A stretch of DNA of 64,000 nt from Prorocentrum cordatum (taxonomy: Eukaryota; Sar; Dinophyceae; Prorocentrales; Prorocentraceae), in the NCBI GenBank assembly GCA_963575745.1, contig CAUYUJ010001435.1:37257-101256 (forward strand), read 5' to 3'. Of the stretch, positions 11,901-21,279 are shown piece by piece. The notes below the pieces were generated by a model. That model was not told the origin of the DNA. It saw nothing but the letters and a program-made list of their open reading frames with translations, and searched no databases. Both the position numbers and the translations under genes were made by a program. The number at the start of each line of letters is the position of its first letter. The first letter of the stretch is position 1.

Positions 11901-14900
11901 CGCCGGTACCCACGCCAGAGTTGCAGTCAGCATCGACGCCAGCTCCGACGTCTGCATCGAGGCCAGCACCGACAACAGTTCCTACGCCAGCACCGCCAGC
12001 GTCAGCACCCACGCCTGCGCCTACGCCGGTAACCACGCCAGAGTTGCAGCCAGCATCGACGCCAGCTCCGACGTCTGCATCGAGGCCAGCACTGACGACA
12101 GCTCCTACGCCAGCACCGTCAGCGTCAGCACCCTCGCCTACGCCGCTACCCACGCCAGAGTTGCAGCCAGCATCGACGCCAGCTCCGACGTCTGCATCGA
12201 GGCCAGCACCGACGACACCTACTACGCCAGCACCGCCAGAGTCAGCACCCACGCCTGTGCCTACGCCGGTACCCACGTCAGAGTTGCAGCCAGCATCGAC
12301 GCCAGCTCCGGCGTCTGCATCGAGACCAGCACCGACGACAGCTCATACGACAACACCGTCAGCGTCAGCCCGTACGCCTGCGTCCACGCCGGTACCCGCG
12401 CCAGAGATGCAGCCAGTGTCGACGTCAGCTCCGACGTCAGCATCGAGGCCAGCACCGACGACAGCTCCTACGCCAGCACCGTCAGCGTCAACACCCACGC
12501 CTGCGCCCACGCCGCTACCCACGCCAGAGTTGCAGCCAGCATTGACGCCACCCCCGACGTCTCCATCGAGGCCAGTCCTGACGACAGTCCCTACGACACC
12601 ACTGCCAGCGTCAGCACCCACGCCTGCGCCTACGTCGATACCCACGCCAGAGTTGCAACCAGCCTCGACGCCAGCGCCGACGTTTGCATCGAGGCCAGTA
12701 CCGACGACAGCTCCTACGCCAGCACCACCAGCGTCAGCACCCGCGACTGTGCCTACGCTGGTACCCTCACCAGAGTTGCAGCCAGCATCGACGCCAGCTC
12801 CGAATCCTCCATCGACGCTCACAGCGACGGCAACAGCGACCACAGGGGGCCCAGTTGTACCAAAACACCTGGGGGCCCAGTTGTACCAAAACACCTGGGG
12901 GCAGGCAGCATCGACAGTTACGGCGATCGCACCGACACCATCACGGCCTATGGCTCCTTCACCGGCATCGTCAGCATCAGCACCTACGCCTGTCCCGAGA
13001 GCAAGGAACACTGTTGGCATTCGGACGCGCGCTCAAGCGGTGCCCTTGGCCTCTGGACGAGAGTACAAGCGGCAGAGCCCGTTCACCCTGGCCATACCTG
13101 CAGTCACGTCCTGCGTCTCCTGCTGCGCCATCTGTCTTGCAGCCGTGCTTCGGCGGCCGCGACGCCCCAACTGGAAAACCGTTCAGAACGCAGAGCAGAC
13201 TGGCGACCAGTCCCACAGCCTGTACCCTGACGTTGCGTTTCAGACTCGGGCAGAGCAAGAGGATCCTGGACATCTCACCTTTCCTCCCTCCGTCCCCCAC
13301 GGTACAGGAGTGAGGAGGTTTTTTCGAGGCAGTTTTGCCGATGTTTATGAACCCCCCCCGGCGCAGCGTCGACCATGCCTTGCCTCCACTTTTGGCCCGA
13401 CGGCGGCTTCAGCCCCGTCCAAGCCAATCTGCTGCGACGCCATGAGCTCCTCCTGTGGCCAAGCCTCCTACCTGGGTGACGGCCAGGCCGCCCTCCACCG
13501 TGCGGGGCGTGCTAACTCCAGCTCCACCGACGGAGATGGGCCAGGTCGCTCCATCCACCTCGTCAGCCTCAACATCACGAGTCTTCCAGCGAACTGGCCA
13601 ACCATTACCGCCCTAGGTGTCGACCACAACGCCGCAGTCATAGCGCTGCAGGAGACCCGTCATGCCAAGCCTACCAGGCAAGCCATCGCCACCAACGCCG
13701 CCAATCCACACCACGGAGGATACCAGGCCAGTCTGGGACCTGACCTGGACCTGGCGCGTGCCCAGCGCAAAGCTGCTCACGGTGGCACGGACCACACGGT
13801 CGAGGGCAACACCGGCGCCTCGGGCGGGGTTGCCATCCTCTCTAAGGACGCCATCGTCGACTCCACCGTCGACGACATTGCGACCTGTATCGCCACCCTC
13901 AAGGCCAAGAAACGATGGCACGAGGCCTTCCTCCCGCTCTGCACCCAGCACCGCCGCAGGCGGCGACGAAACAACCACGGTCCCGCTGGGATCTACATTG
14001 CGAGCCTCTACGGGGTCGCTGGAGGGGACAGCACCGATATATTTCGGCTTGCTGATTGCGCCGCCGCGAGGGTCGGCTCAGCCCCGTATTTCATTTGTAT
14101 GGACGCCAACACGAACATCGACGACAATCCACACCTGCTGCACATGATGCAGCACGGATGGTCCAACGTCGCTGAAGGCACACCAGACCACACCATGCAC
14201 ACATATGGCAATATCCCTGACTGGGACCGCGTCACCAAGTGCCCCCGCACTTCGCGCATCGACTATGTCATCGCCAACCAAGCTGCGCGATCCCTTGTCA
14301 CCGACTTCTGCTATCTGCGTGACTTGCCAGCGAAGTCCCATGTTGGCCTGCAGGTCACACTCGACCTAAGCCGCCTCGATCACACGGCCCCACGCCTTTT
14401 GGCCCCCACGCCATACCCTCCAAACGACGGAGCTCATGAGGACCACGAACTCCAGGCACTAGGGACCCACATCGCCGGACGATACCACGACCGCATGGAG
14501 CAGGCTGACGCACGCGACGATGTGGAACGCATGTTCGCCCTGGCAAACGAGGCCAGCCATGAGTACCATCTCACCCGGCTGCGGGACCTGCCGCCCCCAC
14601 CGCCAGACCACCCAAAAAAGAAGGCCCCTACCATGCACGGGCTCACACCCACGTTCGAGGAGCGACCCGCCGTCCCCCGCGCCTTTCCCACCTACGGAGC
14701 TTCCACGATTCACATGAACCGCCTTCGCAAGCTCCATCGGCAACTTTGCGAGCTTCGCTTCATCGGACTGCACCATCATATAGACTGCCGTGCTATCCCG
14801 CCGCACCTGGCGCAACGCATCGACTGCACGTGGGCCGCGGCCCGCCTTCTCTGCCACAAGCTGCGCCCCACGGCCCTCCTGGCTTTTCCTGACGCCTGGA

Positions 14901-17900
14901 CCCCCGACGTGCCAGCGCCACGCGGAGAGCAGCTCGATCGTCTGATCCAAAATCTAGACTCGGAGCTGGCGCGACGTGCAAACCGAGCCAAAGCTGAACG
15001 CATCAAGATCTGGTCTGAGGGCGTCCGCGAGCCAAGCGGGCGAAAGGCGGCCATATACGCACGGGCTGCCGACTGCTCGCCCACGGCGTATCTCCGCACG
15101 CCTACCACTCCCGACGATGCACAGCTCCACTGCGACATCACCGCCTTCAACCCTGACCAAGCTAGCACGGACGACAGTGACGCCGACACCGACGCCGGCG
15201 GCTTCAGCCCCGGCGACGGTAGCTCGCCCGACACGGACAACGACGACGGCCCCATTCGTGGCCCACTACCAGCCCAGGTTCCCGACGCCCTCCCCGCCAA
15301 CGCTATCGTTGCCAACACCAAAGACATGCTCAAGCTCATGGTCGACACCTGGGAGCCCATCCTGGGCACGTACCGCGCTCGCGCGGGCCATGACGCCGAA
15401 GCTATGCCGACGTGGGCGGACTTCTACGACGAATACCGCCAAGAGCTGCCTACGCCATCACCAGCAGCCCCCTTCCACCTTACCGACGACCAACTCATCC
15501 ACTTCATTCGCACCCGTTCACCGCGCCGCGCGGGGGGACTCGACGGCTGGACGACCAAGGAGGCAAAGGAGTTACCCGACGACATCCTTCGCCTCTTCGC
15601 CAGCGTCTTACGTGCTATGCAACGCACTGGCACCATCCCCGAGCCCCTCCTGCACGTGCCAAACCCGTGCCTCCGAAAAGGCCGAGGGGAACTCCCGACG
15701 GACCAACGGCTTCTCTCGGTTCTTTCCGTGTGGATGTATGCGTGGGAGGCGCCGGCCTACCGTAGCCTCACGACCTGGCGGCAAGGATGGACCCATGCCA
15801 CGAGCTTCGGCGCCGTTCCCAAAGCCACCATTGGGGATGTCAGCACTTCTCTCGCCCTGCGCATCGAACACGCCAGGACTTTACTCCTCCCCTTAGCTGG
15901 AGCAGCCCTTGACCGACAGAAGTGCTTCGACTACCTCATCACGGACATCTGTCTAAACCTTGCGCTGCACGCGGGGTGCCCACAAGACATCGTTACTGTC
16001 CGCCGAAACTTCTACAGACACCACAAACGCTACATCCGCATGAACGGAGCGTACTCCAGGGACCTGGCCAGGACAAACGGTCACCTCCAGGGCAGCTCGT
16101 GGTCCCTGGATGACATCAAGCTGCTCATGTGCGTGTGGACAAAGAGGCAGCACCGATACGTTCCTCGATCACTCAGCACTACCTTCGTTGACGACAGCAA
16201 CTCCACTACCCACACCGCTCCTGAGCTGCAGAAATCTCTCGACGAAACCGCCAAGTTTGACCGATTCTCCGGTCAACGCATTCACCCTGGTAAAGTGGCA
16301 GGGTGGGCGCTCACCGATGAGCTGCACGCCGCCGTCACCCAGCTCACACTGGCGGATCGCCCCCTCCGAGTGGTCGATTCCTTCAAGCTCGTCGGGAGTT
16401 ACATCAACGCCGAGGCAGCGCCGGCTCCAGCCGCGCTTAACCTCACGGCCACCGCAGACGCCCGTGTGCGGAGGGCGACTATCCGCCTGCCGCGCATTGG
16501 CAAGCTCCCGTCGCCGATGCTTATCAAGGCGCGGCACGCCCGATCCCTGGCCGCCAGCGTCTGCACCACGGGCACCGACATCCAAGCACCATCAGGCCCA
16601 GCCAAGACTGCCTACAACCACGCCCTCAAGGCGGCTATCCGCCCCAAGGGGAACAAGTGGGTCGAGTTCTGGACTCTCATGGCCGTGTGCGTGCCGGGAC
16701 ACGCCCTTGAGATCGACGCCATCACGCAGCGTGAAGCATTCCTGTGCCTGCGGCGTCAGGTTAACCGCGACGTCACACTCTGCGGGCTCGCCAGAGACCT
16801 CCAACACCACGTCCAGACCCTGTTTGGTGGAGGACCCGTCGGGCGACTCGTCCAGTCGCTCCAGCAGCTCCGATGGACCTGGCCCACATTTGGCATCATG
16901 TACGATGACTGGGGCTGCCCGATCAGCTGGCTGAATCTACCCCAAAACGCCTTCCTGCACATGCTGCGGGCCTCACAACGCAGGGCATTTCTGCGGAAGA
17001 TCAAGCCACGGCGACACGACCTTGGCTACCTCGCCTCGGTCAGACAGGGCCTTGACCTCTTCGCCAGCACGTGGCTCGCGCGAACCAAAGGAGCAGCCAA
17101 ATGCACTGCCTGGCAGCTGGCGCTCCTCCTGAACTACCTGTCGGGCGGGGACCACACCCAACAGCGACGATCCCGATCCAACACGTCGGCAGACCCCAGC
17201 CCCATGTGCCGCTACTGCGACGAGGAAGAGGAAACTCAGGAGCACACTGTCCGCGACTGTAAGTGCTGGGCCCGAGAAAGAGTTCCTCTCACCACCCTCA
17301 TCAGTGACGACCAGTGGGCCCGTCTTCCGCCGCACACAAGACACTGCGGGCTCTTCGACGAAGACCCAGCCCTCCTCGACCTGCAGGCCGACCTCGCGAG
17401 GGACCCGCTGCCACAGCCCATCCCGCGGCCCCCCCCTGAGGGTGATCCTGCGGCTTCAGCCCAGGACACCTACACCACCTACCTTGACAACGACACTGGA
17501 TGGACATGGGTCTATGCTGCCACGGACGGTGCGTGCACCAACCAAGCCATCCCACTCCTAGCACGAGCGGGCTACGGCGTCTACTACGGCATCGACCACC
17601 GCATGAACTACAGTGCACGCGTTCACGGCCTAACGCAGAACGCCCAGGTTGCGGAGACCCTTGCCATCGTCCACCTTACGGCGCGTGCCGAACGGCCCGT
17701 GCACGTCTTCGTGGACAACCAGGCGGTGGTCGATGGGTTCCAAAGCATCATCGACGGACATCCAGCGCCGCAGGGCACGCACGCTGAGCTCTGGGCAATG
17801 ATTCACCGATGTGTCATGGCCAAGCCCGACATGTTTCGCGTCGAAAAAGTCGCCAGCCACCTGGGAGACCTGGGCATCGACCTTGGGCTCATCGGGCCCA

Positions 17901-19108
17901 TCGCGGAGGAGTTCAACCGTCAGGCCGACGCCCTTGCCACAGCGGCGGCACGCACGCACAACCTCCCCGACGACATCGTTGAAGCTGCCAAAACACGACA
18001 TCGCCAAGCGACCGTGCTTCACGGGGTCGCTGTCGCCATCTACGAGCGCAGACACCGTACTCTGCCGCTCCCACACCGCAGGGCTGGGTTTACAGCGGCT
18101 GAACTCAGCAAAATGGAACCGAACCCCCTGCTGTCGGACCAGGCACCACCCGCGGCTGGACCAGACATCCCGCAGAACCCGGACGAGCTCTGGGCCGAGG
18201 CCCAACGGGCGATGTACGACGAACAGGAGGACGACCCGTTCGGCTTCGGCGGGGGACTAGACTTCCTGGACGACGGGCCAGCCAGCGCCAACCTTGCCCC
18301 GTCGGGCATCCGCACGACGCCCACCTCGACTCCGCCACCGAGAGCGGCACCGCACCCACATGATGACGTCGCTCACCTCCAAGACGCCGACGAGGACTTT
18401 TATGATCCCCTCGGATTGGGTGGCAGCATAGACGACGTCCCGCCGACACCCCACGCTGCCGACGATGCCGCTTCATCGAGTCGCCACCCGGTCACGCGGC
18501 CGACCTCTGAGCCCTCGCACGGCATCATGATTGGTCCCTCCGTGCCACCAACCCCGTCCCCCCACCAGCGCCAGCCCGCGGGGGCGGCTTCAGCCCCCCC
18601 GCAGGGCACTGAGCCAGTCAGGCCGTCGCGCCCCGTCCACGCTCCTACTGTTGCAGGCTGCGAGGCTGCGGCTCCTCCGTCCTCATGGGGCGTGGCCCCA
18701 GCGGCTTCAGCCCTGGGACCGCGCGACACCCTCCAGACGCCTCGCCACGGCGACGGCCGCCAGCGCACGGACCGCCGCACCGCGCTTGTCCACCACCTGG
18801 CCAGGCGCACCGATGACCTCGTCCCCGCCGCGAGGCCCGCGGCCGCGGGCACAGAGCAGCCGCCCCGCACCGACCGCGAAGCCGAGCTGTCCCAGTCTAC
18901 GGCCGCTCTCCAGCAGAGGTGCGCAGCTCTCGCCGCCGACCTTGCCGCTGCCCAAGCCCGTCAAGGCCCTTTGCTCCAGCGCCTCCACCGCGCCGGTCGT
19001 GCCTTCGCCGAGCTGCTTACACCCCCGCCCGATGGTGCTGCGCCGCCACTCACCCTCCATGCTATGCTGTCATCGCTCCGCGGCGCTCCGCCTGGAGCCC
19101 CGCGCTAA
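8972..19108 (+). CDS. LINE polyprotein: Pro-rich N-terminus, APE endonuclease, reverse transcriptase, CCHC, RNase H
   Basis: 3378 codons, with the ATG in a CCGCCATGG context. A hydrophobic segment lies near residues 165-200, a Pro/Thr/Ala/Ser array at about 570-1300 and a Cys-rich hydrophobic stretch at about 1370-1400. The endonuclease spans about 1528-1803, with N1534, LQE1561TR, D1711xN1713, SRID1764YV and SH1790. The RT lies at about 2180-2450. Motif A is D2314RQKCFD2320, motif B is LQGSSWS and the catalytic box is FVDD (D2407, D2408) rather than the common F/YADD. The zinc knuckle is CX2CX8HX4C (C2746, C2749, H2758, C2763). RNase H has D2852, E2895, D2915 and D2986, so all four carboxylates are kept. 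An acidic and Pro-rich tail follows. This should nick target DNA and reverse-transcribe its own RNA by target-primed reverse transcription. A separate ORF1 is not seen; a gag-like function may be fused N-terminally (inference). Confidence 0.92.
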   Translation: MAPLSVPGRHRTFTSHHAVLPELPGHVTEHRHQDLVFRVPVLHGRDLPVPPGHAPHVPRADLHEDLRILGHDVFHLRAELRAYRADLRAHLPGTDANTDDSVQHLLTSVRPGIQGGVGLPTAEGDGAECGRAGPTPAVVAPCVTSSRPPTSPRERSRGTAGTALNFIGIILLNFGYGLGSTFGIALGTVGTVLRTIGKGTRSVVKHIVDSAGTAGPARPTRAVKVGYAFFGVLGSACGFKGTAGLARPKRATISAVVMLVLASTSASPPALPTASTPASTGLSTSSVLTPRPGPLARVLPSGAPDARGAVLSCHDPSALPTPASVPMAPSTSTSTSASSSAASTPTSTTDQTPAPQTASTPALTTALQSASTPARGTDSAPSSPPPSPRPAGGGGDDDDHDDLDDAVPAPAPRSASTLPPTAETTTVSPTPTAASTAARTAPTAAPLASLASSATMAASLAPPAPTSVSLASSAPTAASTAATTAPPAVSQTPTAASIASPAPTVASTAATPPLPAAAPTSASTAATPVLPATAPTAARDVSTTISHSCAPCMATRSAVPSGPPKPGDLQTSPRHHRLSELQPASTPAPTSVSRPAPTPAPTTAPPASTPTPAPTPVPTPELQAASTPAPTSPSRPAPMTAPTPAPPASAPTPAPTPVPTPELQPASTPAPTSASRPAPTTAPATAPPAAAPTPAPTPLPTSELQPAATPAPTSAPGGPRGVQNQTFGPKSRISGPNSGYGLFRAAPTPAQPASTPTPAPMPLPTPELQPVPTPAPTSPSRPVLTTVPTTPLPAVAPTPAPTPIPTPELQPASTPAQTSASRPVPTTAPTPTPPASTPTPAPAPVPAPELQPAPTPAPTSAFIFDGDGDGYDDDGDVHWLPVAASSSTSRPAPPAPTPVPTSELQPASTPGSTSASRPVPTTAPTPAPPASAPTPAPVPIPELQPAPTPAPTSASRPAPTTATTPAPPAAAPTHAPTPVPTPELQSASTPAPTSASRPAPTTVPTPAPPASAPTPAPTPVTTPELQPASTPAPTSASRPALTTAPTPAPSASAPSPTPLPTPELQPASTPAPTSASRPAPTTPTTPAPPESAPTPVPTPVPTSELQPASTPAPASASRPAPTTAHTTTPSASARTPASTPVPAPEMQPVSTSAPTSASRPAPTTAPTPAPSASTPTPAPTPLPTPELQPALTPPPTSPSRPVLTTVPTTPLPASAPTPAPTSIPTPELQPASTPAPTFASRPVPTTAPTPAPPASAPATVPTLVPSPELQPASTPAPNPPSTLTATATATTGGPVVPKHLGAQLYQNTWGQAASTVTAIAPTPSRPMAPSPASSASAPTPVPRARNTVGIRTRAQAVPLASGREYKRQSPFTLAIPAVTSCVSCCAICLAAVLRRPRRPNWKTVQNAEQTGDQSHSLYPDVAFQTRAEQEDPGHLTFPPSVPHGTGVRRFFRGSFADVYEPPPAQRRPCLASTFGPTAASAPSKPICCDAMSSSCGQASYLGDGQAALHRAGRANSSSTDGDGPGRSIHLVSLNITSLPANWPTITALGVDHNAAVIALQETRHAKPTRQAIATNAANPHHGGYQASLGPDLDLARAQRKAAHGGTDHTVEGNTGASGGVAILSKDAIVDSTVDDIATCIATLKAKKRWHEAFLPLCTQHRRRRRRNNHGPAGIYIASLYGVAGGDSTDIFRLADCAAARVGSAPYFICMDANTNIDDNPHLLHMMQHGWSNVAEGTPDHTMHTYGNIPDWDRVTKCPRTSRIDYVIANQAARSLVTDFCYLRDLPAKSHVGLQVTLDLSRLDHTAPRLLAPTPYPPNDGAHEDHELQALGTHIAGRYHDRMEQADARDDVERMFALANEASHEYHLTRLRDLPPPPPDHPKKKAPTMHGLTPTFEERPAVPRAFPTYGASTIHMNRLRKLHRQLCELRFIGLHHHIDCRAIPPHLAQRIDCTWAAARLLCHKLRPTALLAFPDAWTPDVPAPRGEQLDRLIQNLDSELARRANRAKAERIKIWSEGVREPSGRKAAIYARAADCSPTAYLRTPTTPDDAQLHCDITAFNPDQASTDDSDADTDAGGFSPGDGSSPDTDNDDGPIRGPLPAQVPDALPANAIVANTKDMLKLMVDTWEPILGTYRARAGHDAEAMPTWADFYDEYRQELPTPSPAAPFHLTDDQLIHFIRTRSPRRAGGLDGWTTKEAKELPDDILRLFASVLRAMQRTGTIPEPLLHVPNPCLRKGRGELPTDQRLLSVLSVWMYAWEAPAYRSLTTWRQGWTHATSFGAVPKATIGDVSTSLALRIEHARTLLLPLAGAALDRQKCFDYLITDICLNLALHAGCPQDIVTVRRNFYRHHKRYIRMNGAYSRDLARTNGHLQGSSWSLDDIKLLMCVWTKRQHRYVPRSLSTTFVDDSNSTTHTAPELQKSLDETAKFDRFSGQRIHPGKVAGWALTDELHAAVTQLTLADRPLRVVDSFKLVGSYINAEAAPAPAALNLTATADARVRRATIRLPRIGKLPSPMLIKARHARSLAASVCTTGTDIQAPSGPAKTAYNHALKAAIRPKGNKWVEFWTLMAVCVPGHALEIDAITQREAFLCLRRQVNRDVTLCGLARDLQHHVQTLFGGGPVGRLVQSLQQLRWTWPTFGIMYDDWGCPISWLNLPQNAFLHMLRASQRRAFLRKIKPRRHDLGYLASVRQGLDLFASTWLARTKGAAKCTAWQLALLLNYLSGGDHTQQRRSRSNTSADPSPMCRYCDEEEETQEHTVRDCKCWARERVPLTTLISDDQWARLPPHTRHCGLFDEDPALLDLQADLARDPLPQPIPRPPPEGDPAASAQDTYTTYLDNDTGWTWVYAATDGACTNQAIPLLARAGYGVYYGIDHRMNYSARVHGLTQNAQVAETLAIVHLTARAERPVHVFVDNQAVVDGFQSIIDGHPAPQGTHAELWAMIHRCVMAKPDMFRVEKVASHLGDLGIDLGLIGPIAEEFNRQADALATAAARTHNLPDDIVEAAKTRHRQATVLHGVAVAIYERRHRTLPLPHRRAGFTAAELSKMEPNPLLSDQAPPAAGPDIPQNPDELWAEAQRAMYDEQEDDPFGFGGGLDFLDDGPASANLAPSGIRTTPTSTPPPRAAPHPHDDVAHLQDADEDFYDPLGLGGSIDDVPPTPHAADDAASSSRHPVTRPTSEPSHGIMIGPSVPPTPSPHQRQPAGAASAPPQGTEPVRPSRPVHAPTVAGCEAAAPPSSWGVAPAASALGPRDTLQTPRHGDGRQRTDRRTALVHHLARRTDDLVPAARPAAAGTEQPPRTDREAELSQSTAALQQRCAALAADLAAAQARQGPLLQRLHRAGRAFAELLTPPPDGAAPPLTLHAMLSSLRGAPPGAPR
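10640..10664 (+). repeat. TTCAG-core hairpin (7 bp stem), retroelement 1
   Basis: Stem TCGGCGG/CCGCCGA around the core TGCCTTCAGGC. The core can itself fold as GCCT-TC-AGGC with one bulged base. Copy 2 has the same stem at 55493-55517, with the bulged T changed to C. Confidence 0.7.
10670..12830 (+). repeat. In-frame Pro/Thr/Ala/Ser repeat array inside the LINE ORF
   Basis: About 15 tandem units of roughly 130-150 bp. They encode ELQPASTPAPTSASRPAPTT followed by a stretch of the type APTPAPPASAPTPAPTPVPT. Two non-repeat inserts interrupt the array: GVQNQTFGPKSRISGPNSGY (about 11124-11190) and FDGDGDGYDDDGDVHWL (about 11560-11610). The matching array in copy 2 is at 55525-57140. Long Gly/Ala/Val ORFs on the opposite strand are shadows of this array. 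Confidence 0.9.
13399..13419 (+). repeat. TTCAG-core hairpin (5 bp stem), retroelement 1
   Basis: Stem GACGG/CCGTC around the core CGGCTTCAGCC, which folds as GGCT-TC-AGCC with a bulged C. Confidence 0.7.
15193..15215 (+). repeat. TTCAG-core hairpin (6 bp stem), retroelement 1
   Basis: Stem CGCCGG/CCGGCG around the core CGGCTTCAGCC. The core is read here as Gly-Gly-Phe-Ser-Pro. Elsewhere in the ORF the same core is read as Ala-Ala-Ser-Ala, a different frame. Confidence 0.7.
17446..17466 (+). repeat. TTCAG-core hairpin (5 bp stem), retroelement 1
   Basis: Stem TCCTG/CAGGA around the core CGGCTTCAGCC, located between the zinc knuckle and RNase H coding regions. Confidence 0.7.
18578..18602 (+). 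repeat. TTCAG-core hairpin (7 bp stem), retroelement 1
   Basis: Stem GCGGGGG/CCCCCGC around the core CGGCTTCAGCC. The same stem and core occur twice in copy 2, at 57707-57731 and 57821-57845. Confidence 0.7.
18697..18717 (+). repeat. TTCAG-core hairpin (5 bp stem), retroelement 1
   Basis: Stem CCCAG/CTGGG around the core CGGCTTCAGCC. It lies only about 95 bp downstream of the previous hairpin. Confidence 0.7.
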
Positions 19109-19470
19109 TCTCCGCCATTCTGCCTGCCCGTGTGCACGCGTGGCCCCGCGTCCACGGTGTCAGGGCGTGGGGGCGGGGGGTGCCCCGTCCCTGCGCGCCG
19201 CGCTGCGGCCAAGCGCCCAACTGGCGGTCTGCCAAGCCGCCTAGCCACGTGTCCGCACGTCGCCTTTCTTGTTGGGGCCTTCTTCGTCACGCGGTCTGAC
19301 ACGTGAGATCTTCACAGTCTGTCCGCCGTCCGTAGCTTCAGACGCAATGCGCCGGGGGAGGGGGTCTGTTGCCCGCCCTCGTATCTTAAGGCTGCACCGC
19401 CGCTAATAGTGTTTTGCGGGTTGTCGCACCGCAGTGCGCCTCGCGGACGGACCCTGGTCCGCCTACTTGT

Positions 19471-19474
<4 letters not shown>
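19109..19474 (+). other. 3' UTR of retroelement 1
   Basis: Non-coding sequence ending in a block (about 19370-19474, CTCGTATCTTAAGGCTGCAC to CTACTTGTCCGG) that is nearly identical to the end of copy 2 (about 59497-59597). The last roughly 250 bp match between copies despite different upstream sequence. That suggests this is the region the reverse transcriptase must recognise. Confidence 0.75.

Positions 19475-19553
<79 letters not shown>
19475..19553 (+). repeat. (TC)n microsatellite at the 3' edge of retroelement 1
   Basis: A pure TC run of about 79 nt immediately after the conserved CTTGTCCGG end of the element. In all readings it yields only Ser-Leu or Arg-Glu dipeptide ORFs, which are not genes. 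Confidence 0.95.
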
Positions 19554-19556
<3 letters not shown>

Positions 19557-20699
19557 TGGGCCGCCGGGGCGGGGGGGCTGGCAGAACGCCCGCCTGCTTC
19601 TCCGAAATTGCGTTGATTGTGCGGGAGCGGAGGGGGATGGAAGGCAGACAAGGAGTGGAAAAGGGGATGGGGCGGAGGAGAAGGAGGAGGAAGAGGGTGA
19701 GGGGACGAGGGAAGGGCCAGAGGGGGAGGGATATGGGGGCGCCCAGGACGACGACCAGGGCTCCATCTCTGGCTCCGCGTCCGCGTTCGTGGGGGCAGGC
19801 TGCGCGCAGCTGCCCGGGCTCGCGGCGGCTGCATGGGCGTCTTGGAGGTCGTCGTCGTCGTCGTCGTCCCCGTCGTCGTCGTCGTTTGCGTCGTCTGCGT
19901 CGTCTGCGTCGTCCGCGTCGTCGTCGAAATCGAAGTCGAGCTCGGGCTGCTTTGTTGTCGTCGGTCGCCCTCGCTCTCGCTGCCGCCGCCGCCGTCGTCG
20001 GTGGCTGCGCCGCCTTCGACGATTCGGCGCCTCGGCAACTGAAGACTCCGAGGGAACCTCGCCGCGAGGGGACCGAGGAGGTGAACGAGGGGGAGGGCGA
20101 GAGGACAGGGAGGATGACGGGGAGGAGGAGGAGGAGGAGGAGGAGGAGAACGAGGAAGACGAGAAGGTTCGCAACTAGAACAGGTTGGGGACGGAGTTCA
20201 AACTGTTAAAGGGGGTTCGGTGCACAGGCAGCTGAGGGCGCAGGCTGAAGGGCGGCAAAAAGCTCATCTAGCACCTTTGCGTCGCCCTCGGCGGGGCCTG
20301 GAATGAGGAAGAGGTGGGGGAGGGGGAAGGGGCAGGAGAAGGAGGCGGAGGAGGAGGAGGCAAAGGAAGAGGAGAATGAGGAGGAGGAGGAAGGTGGCGG
20401 CGGCGGGGTCCGCTCAGGACGACACGCCCGGCCCCCACCCCAGCTCCGCGTCCGTGCTCGTCGGGGCCGCCAGCGCGCAGTTGCTGAAGCTCGCGGTGGA
20501 GCCTCTGGCGTTTGGGAGCTCGTCGTTAAACTCGTCGTTGTCGTCGTCGTGGTCGGGGTCGTCGTTGCCCTTGGGAGTCGTCGTGGGCGCCGTCGTGCTG
20601 TCAAAATCCAGAACAGTCCAGATCAGCAGTATTCCAAGATTACCCTTGCATCCCTGTTCCATCGCCCCATCCTTAGGTTTCTTTCATTGGCCAGCCCCT
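19554..20699 (-). other. Low-complexity region with two similar acidic segments on the minus strand
   Basis: Minus-strand readings near 19790-19960 (Asp-rich, then SPGSCAQPAPTNADAEPEME) and 20440-20620 (Asp-rich, then SNCALAAPTSTDAELGWGPG) look like diverged copies of one segment. Surrounding sequence is GGA- and GTC-rich simple repeat. They could be duplicated exons of a gene on the minus strand, but no splice context or conserved domain supports that. Confidence 0.3.
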
Positions 20700-21010
20700 T
20701 CGGGTGCCTTTAGGGCGAGTTGCTTCCTTCGATTGCGCGGTGTGCCGCCTCTTTGGGCCGAGCCCTTCGGACGCGCGAGGGGCAGGGCACCCTTGGCCAT
20801 CCTTGGGTTCGTTTTCCTCGCCCGCCCACTCGTGGGCGGGCGCGGCCCCGAGGATGCGCGATGGGCAGGGCACGTTTGGTCATTCTTGTGCCTGGCGTCC
20901 TTTCTCTCCCCTTCGCGGATGCATTGCTACAGGGGCGGGCGCGGCCTCGGGGATGCTGGATGGACCCCCGGCCACCCTGGGCCCCGTCTGTGCCCCTTCC
21001 CTTTGGAAGT
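20700..21010 (+). repeat. ~105 bp repeats (GGGCAGGGCAC-type)
   Basis: About three diverged head-to-tail units sharing blocks such as GGGCGGGCGCGGCC, GAGGATG and GGGCAGGGCAC followed by TTGG and a C/T-rich stretch. No gene is seen. Confidence 0.65.
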
Positions 21011-21279
21011 TTCCGCCCTTCTCGCCAATTCTTTGTTTTGTGCATGTCCTCTTTGGGGGCGCTGCCGAGCTCCGCGCTCGCCCGCGCGGGCGGGTGGCCT
21101 GGGAACTGCAATGCGCATTTCATCAACCTCGCCCTCCTCGGCCTCCCCGTCCTCGTCCTCCCTGCCCTCGGCCGCCCTCCTCTTTCTAGCGCAATCCCGC
21201 CGGGGCCCCAGATTATACTTGGGCGTGGCCGTGAGCAGCACGATGGTGACGCAATTCATGTGCACGGCCGGCGCAAGGC

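Larger units (their letters stand above)
8819..19474 (+). mobile_element. Full-length non-LTR (LINE-like) retrotransposon, copy 1
   Basis: About 10.66 kb between two (CT)n runs. It comprises a 153 nt 5' UTR, one ORF (8972-19108) and a 366 nt 3' UTR. There are no LTRs and no poly(A) tail; the 3' end is the (TC)n run. The 5' about 3.5 kb and the last about 250 bp are closely matched by the second element at 53547-59597, which defines both ends independently. The ORF order is APE endonuclease, RT, zinc knuckle, RNase H, as in RNase H-bearing LINE groups such as the I group; I do not assign a clade. No stop or frameshift interrupts the ORF, suggesting a young copy. Confidence 0.9.

Noticed and set aside
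9649-13020. Long minus-strand Gly/Ala/Val-rich ORFs over the retroelement, repeated at 54377-57394
   Set aside because: They are antisense shadows of the Pro/Thr/Ala array. The plus frame has conserved catalytic domains and a silent-site excess.
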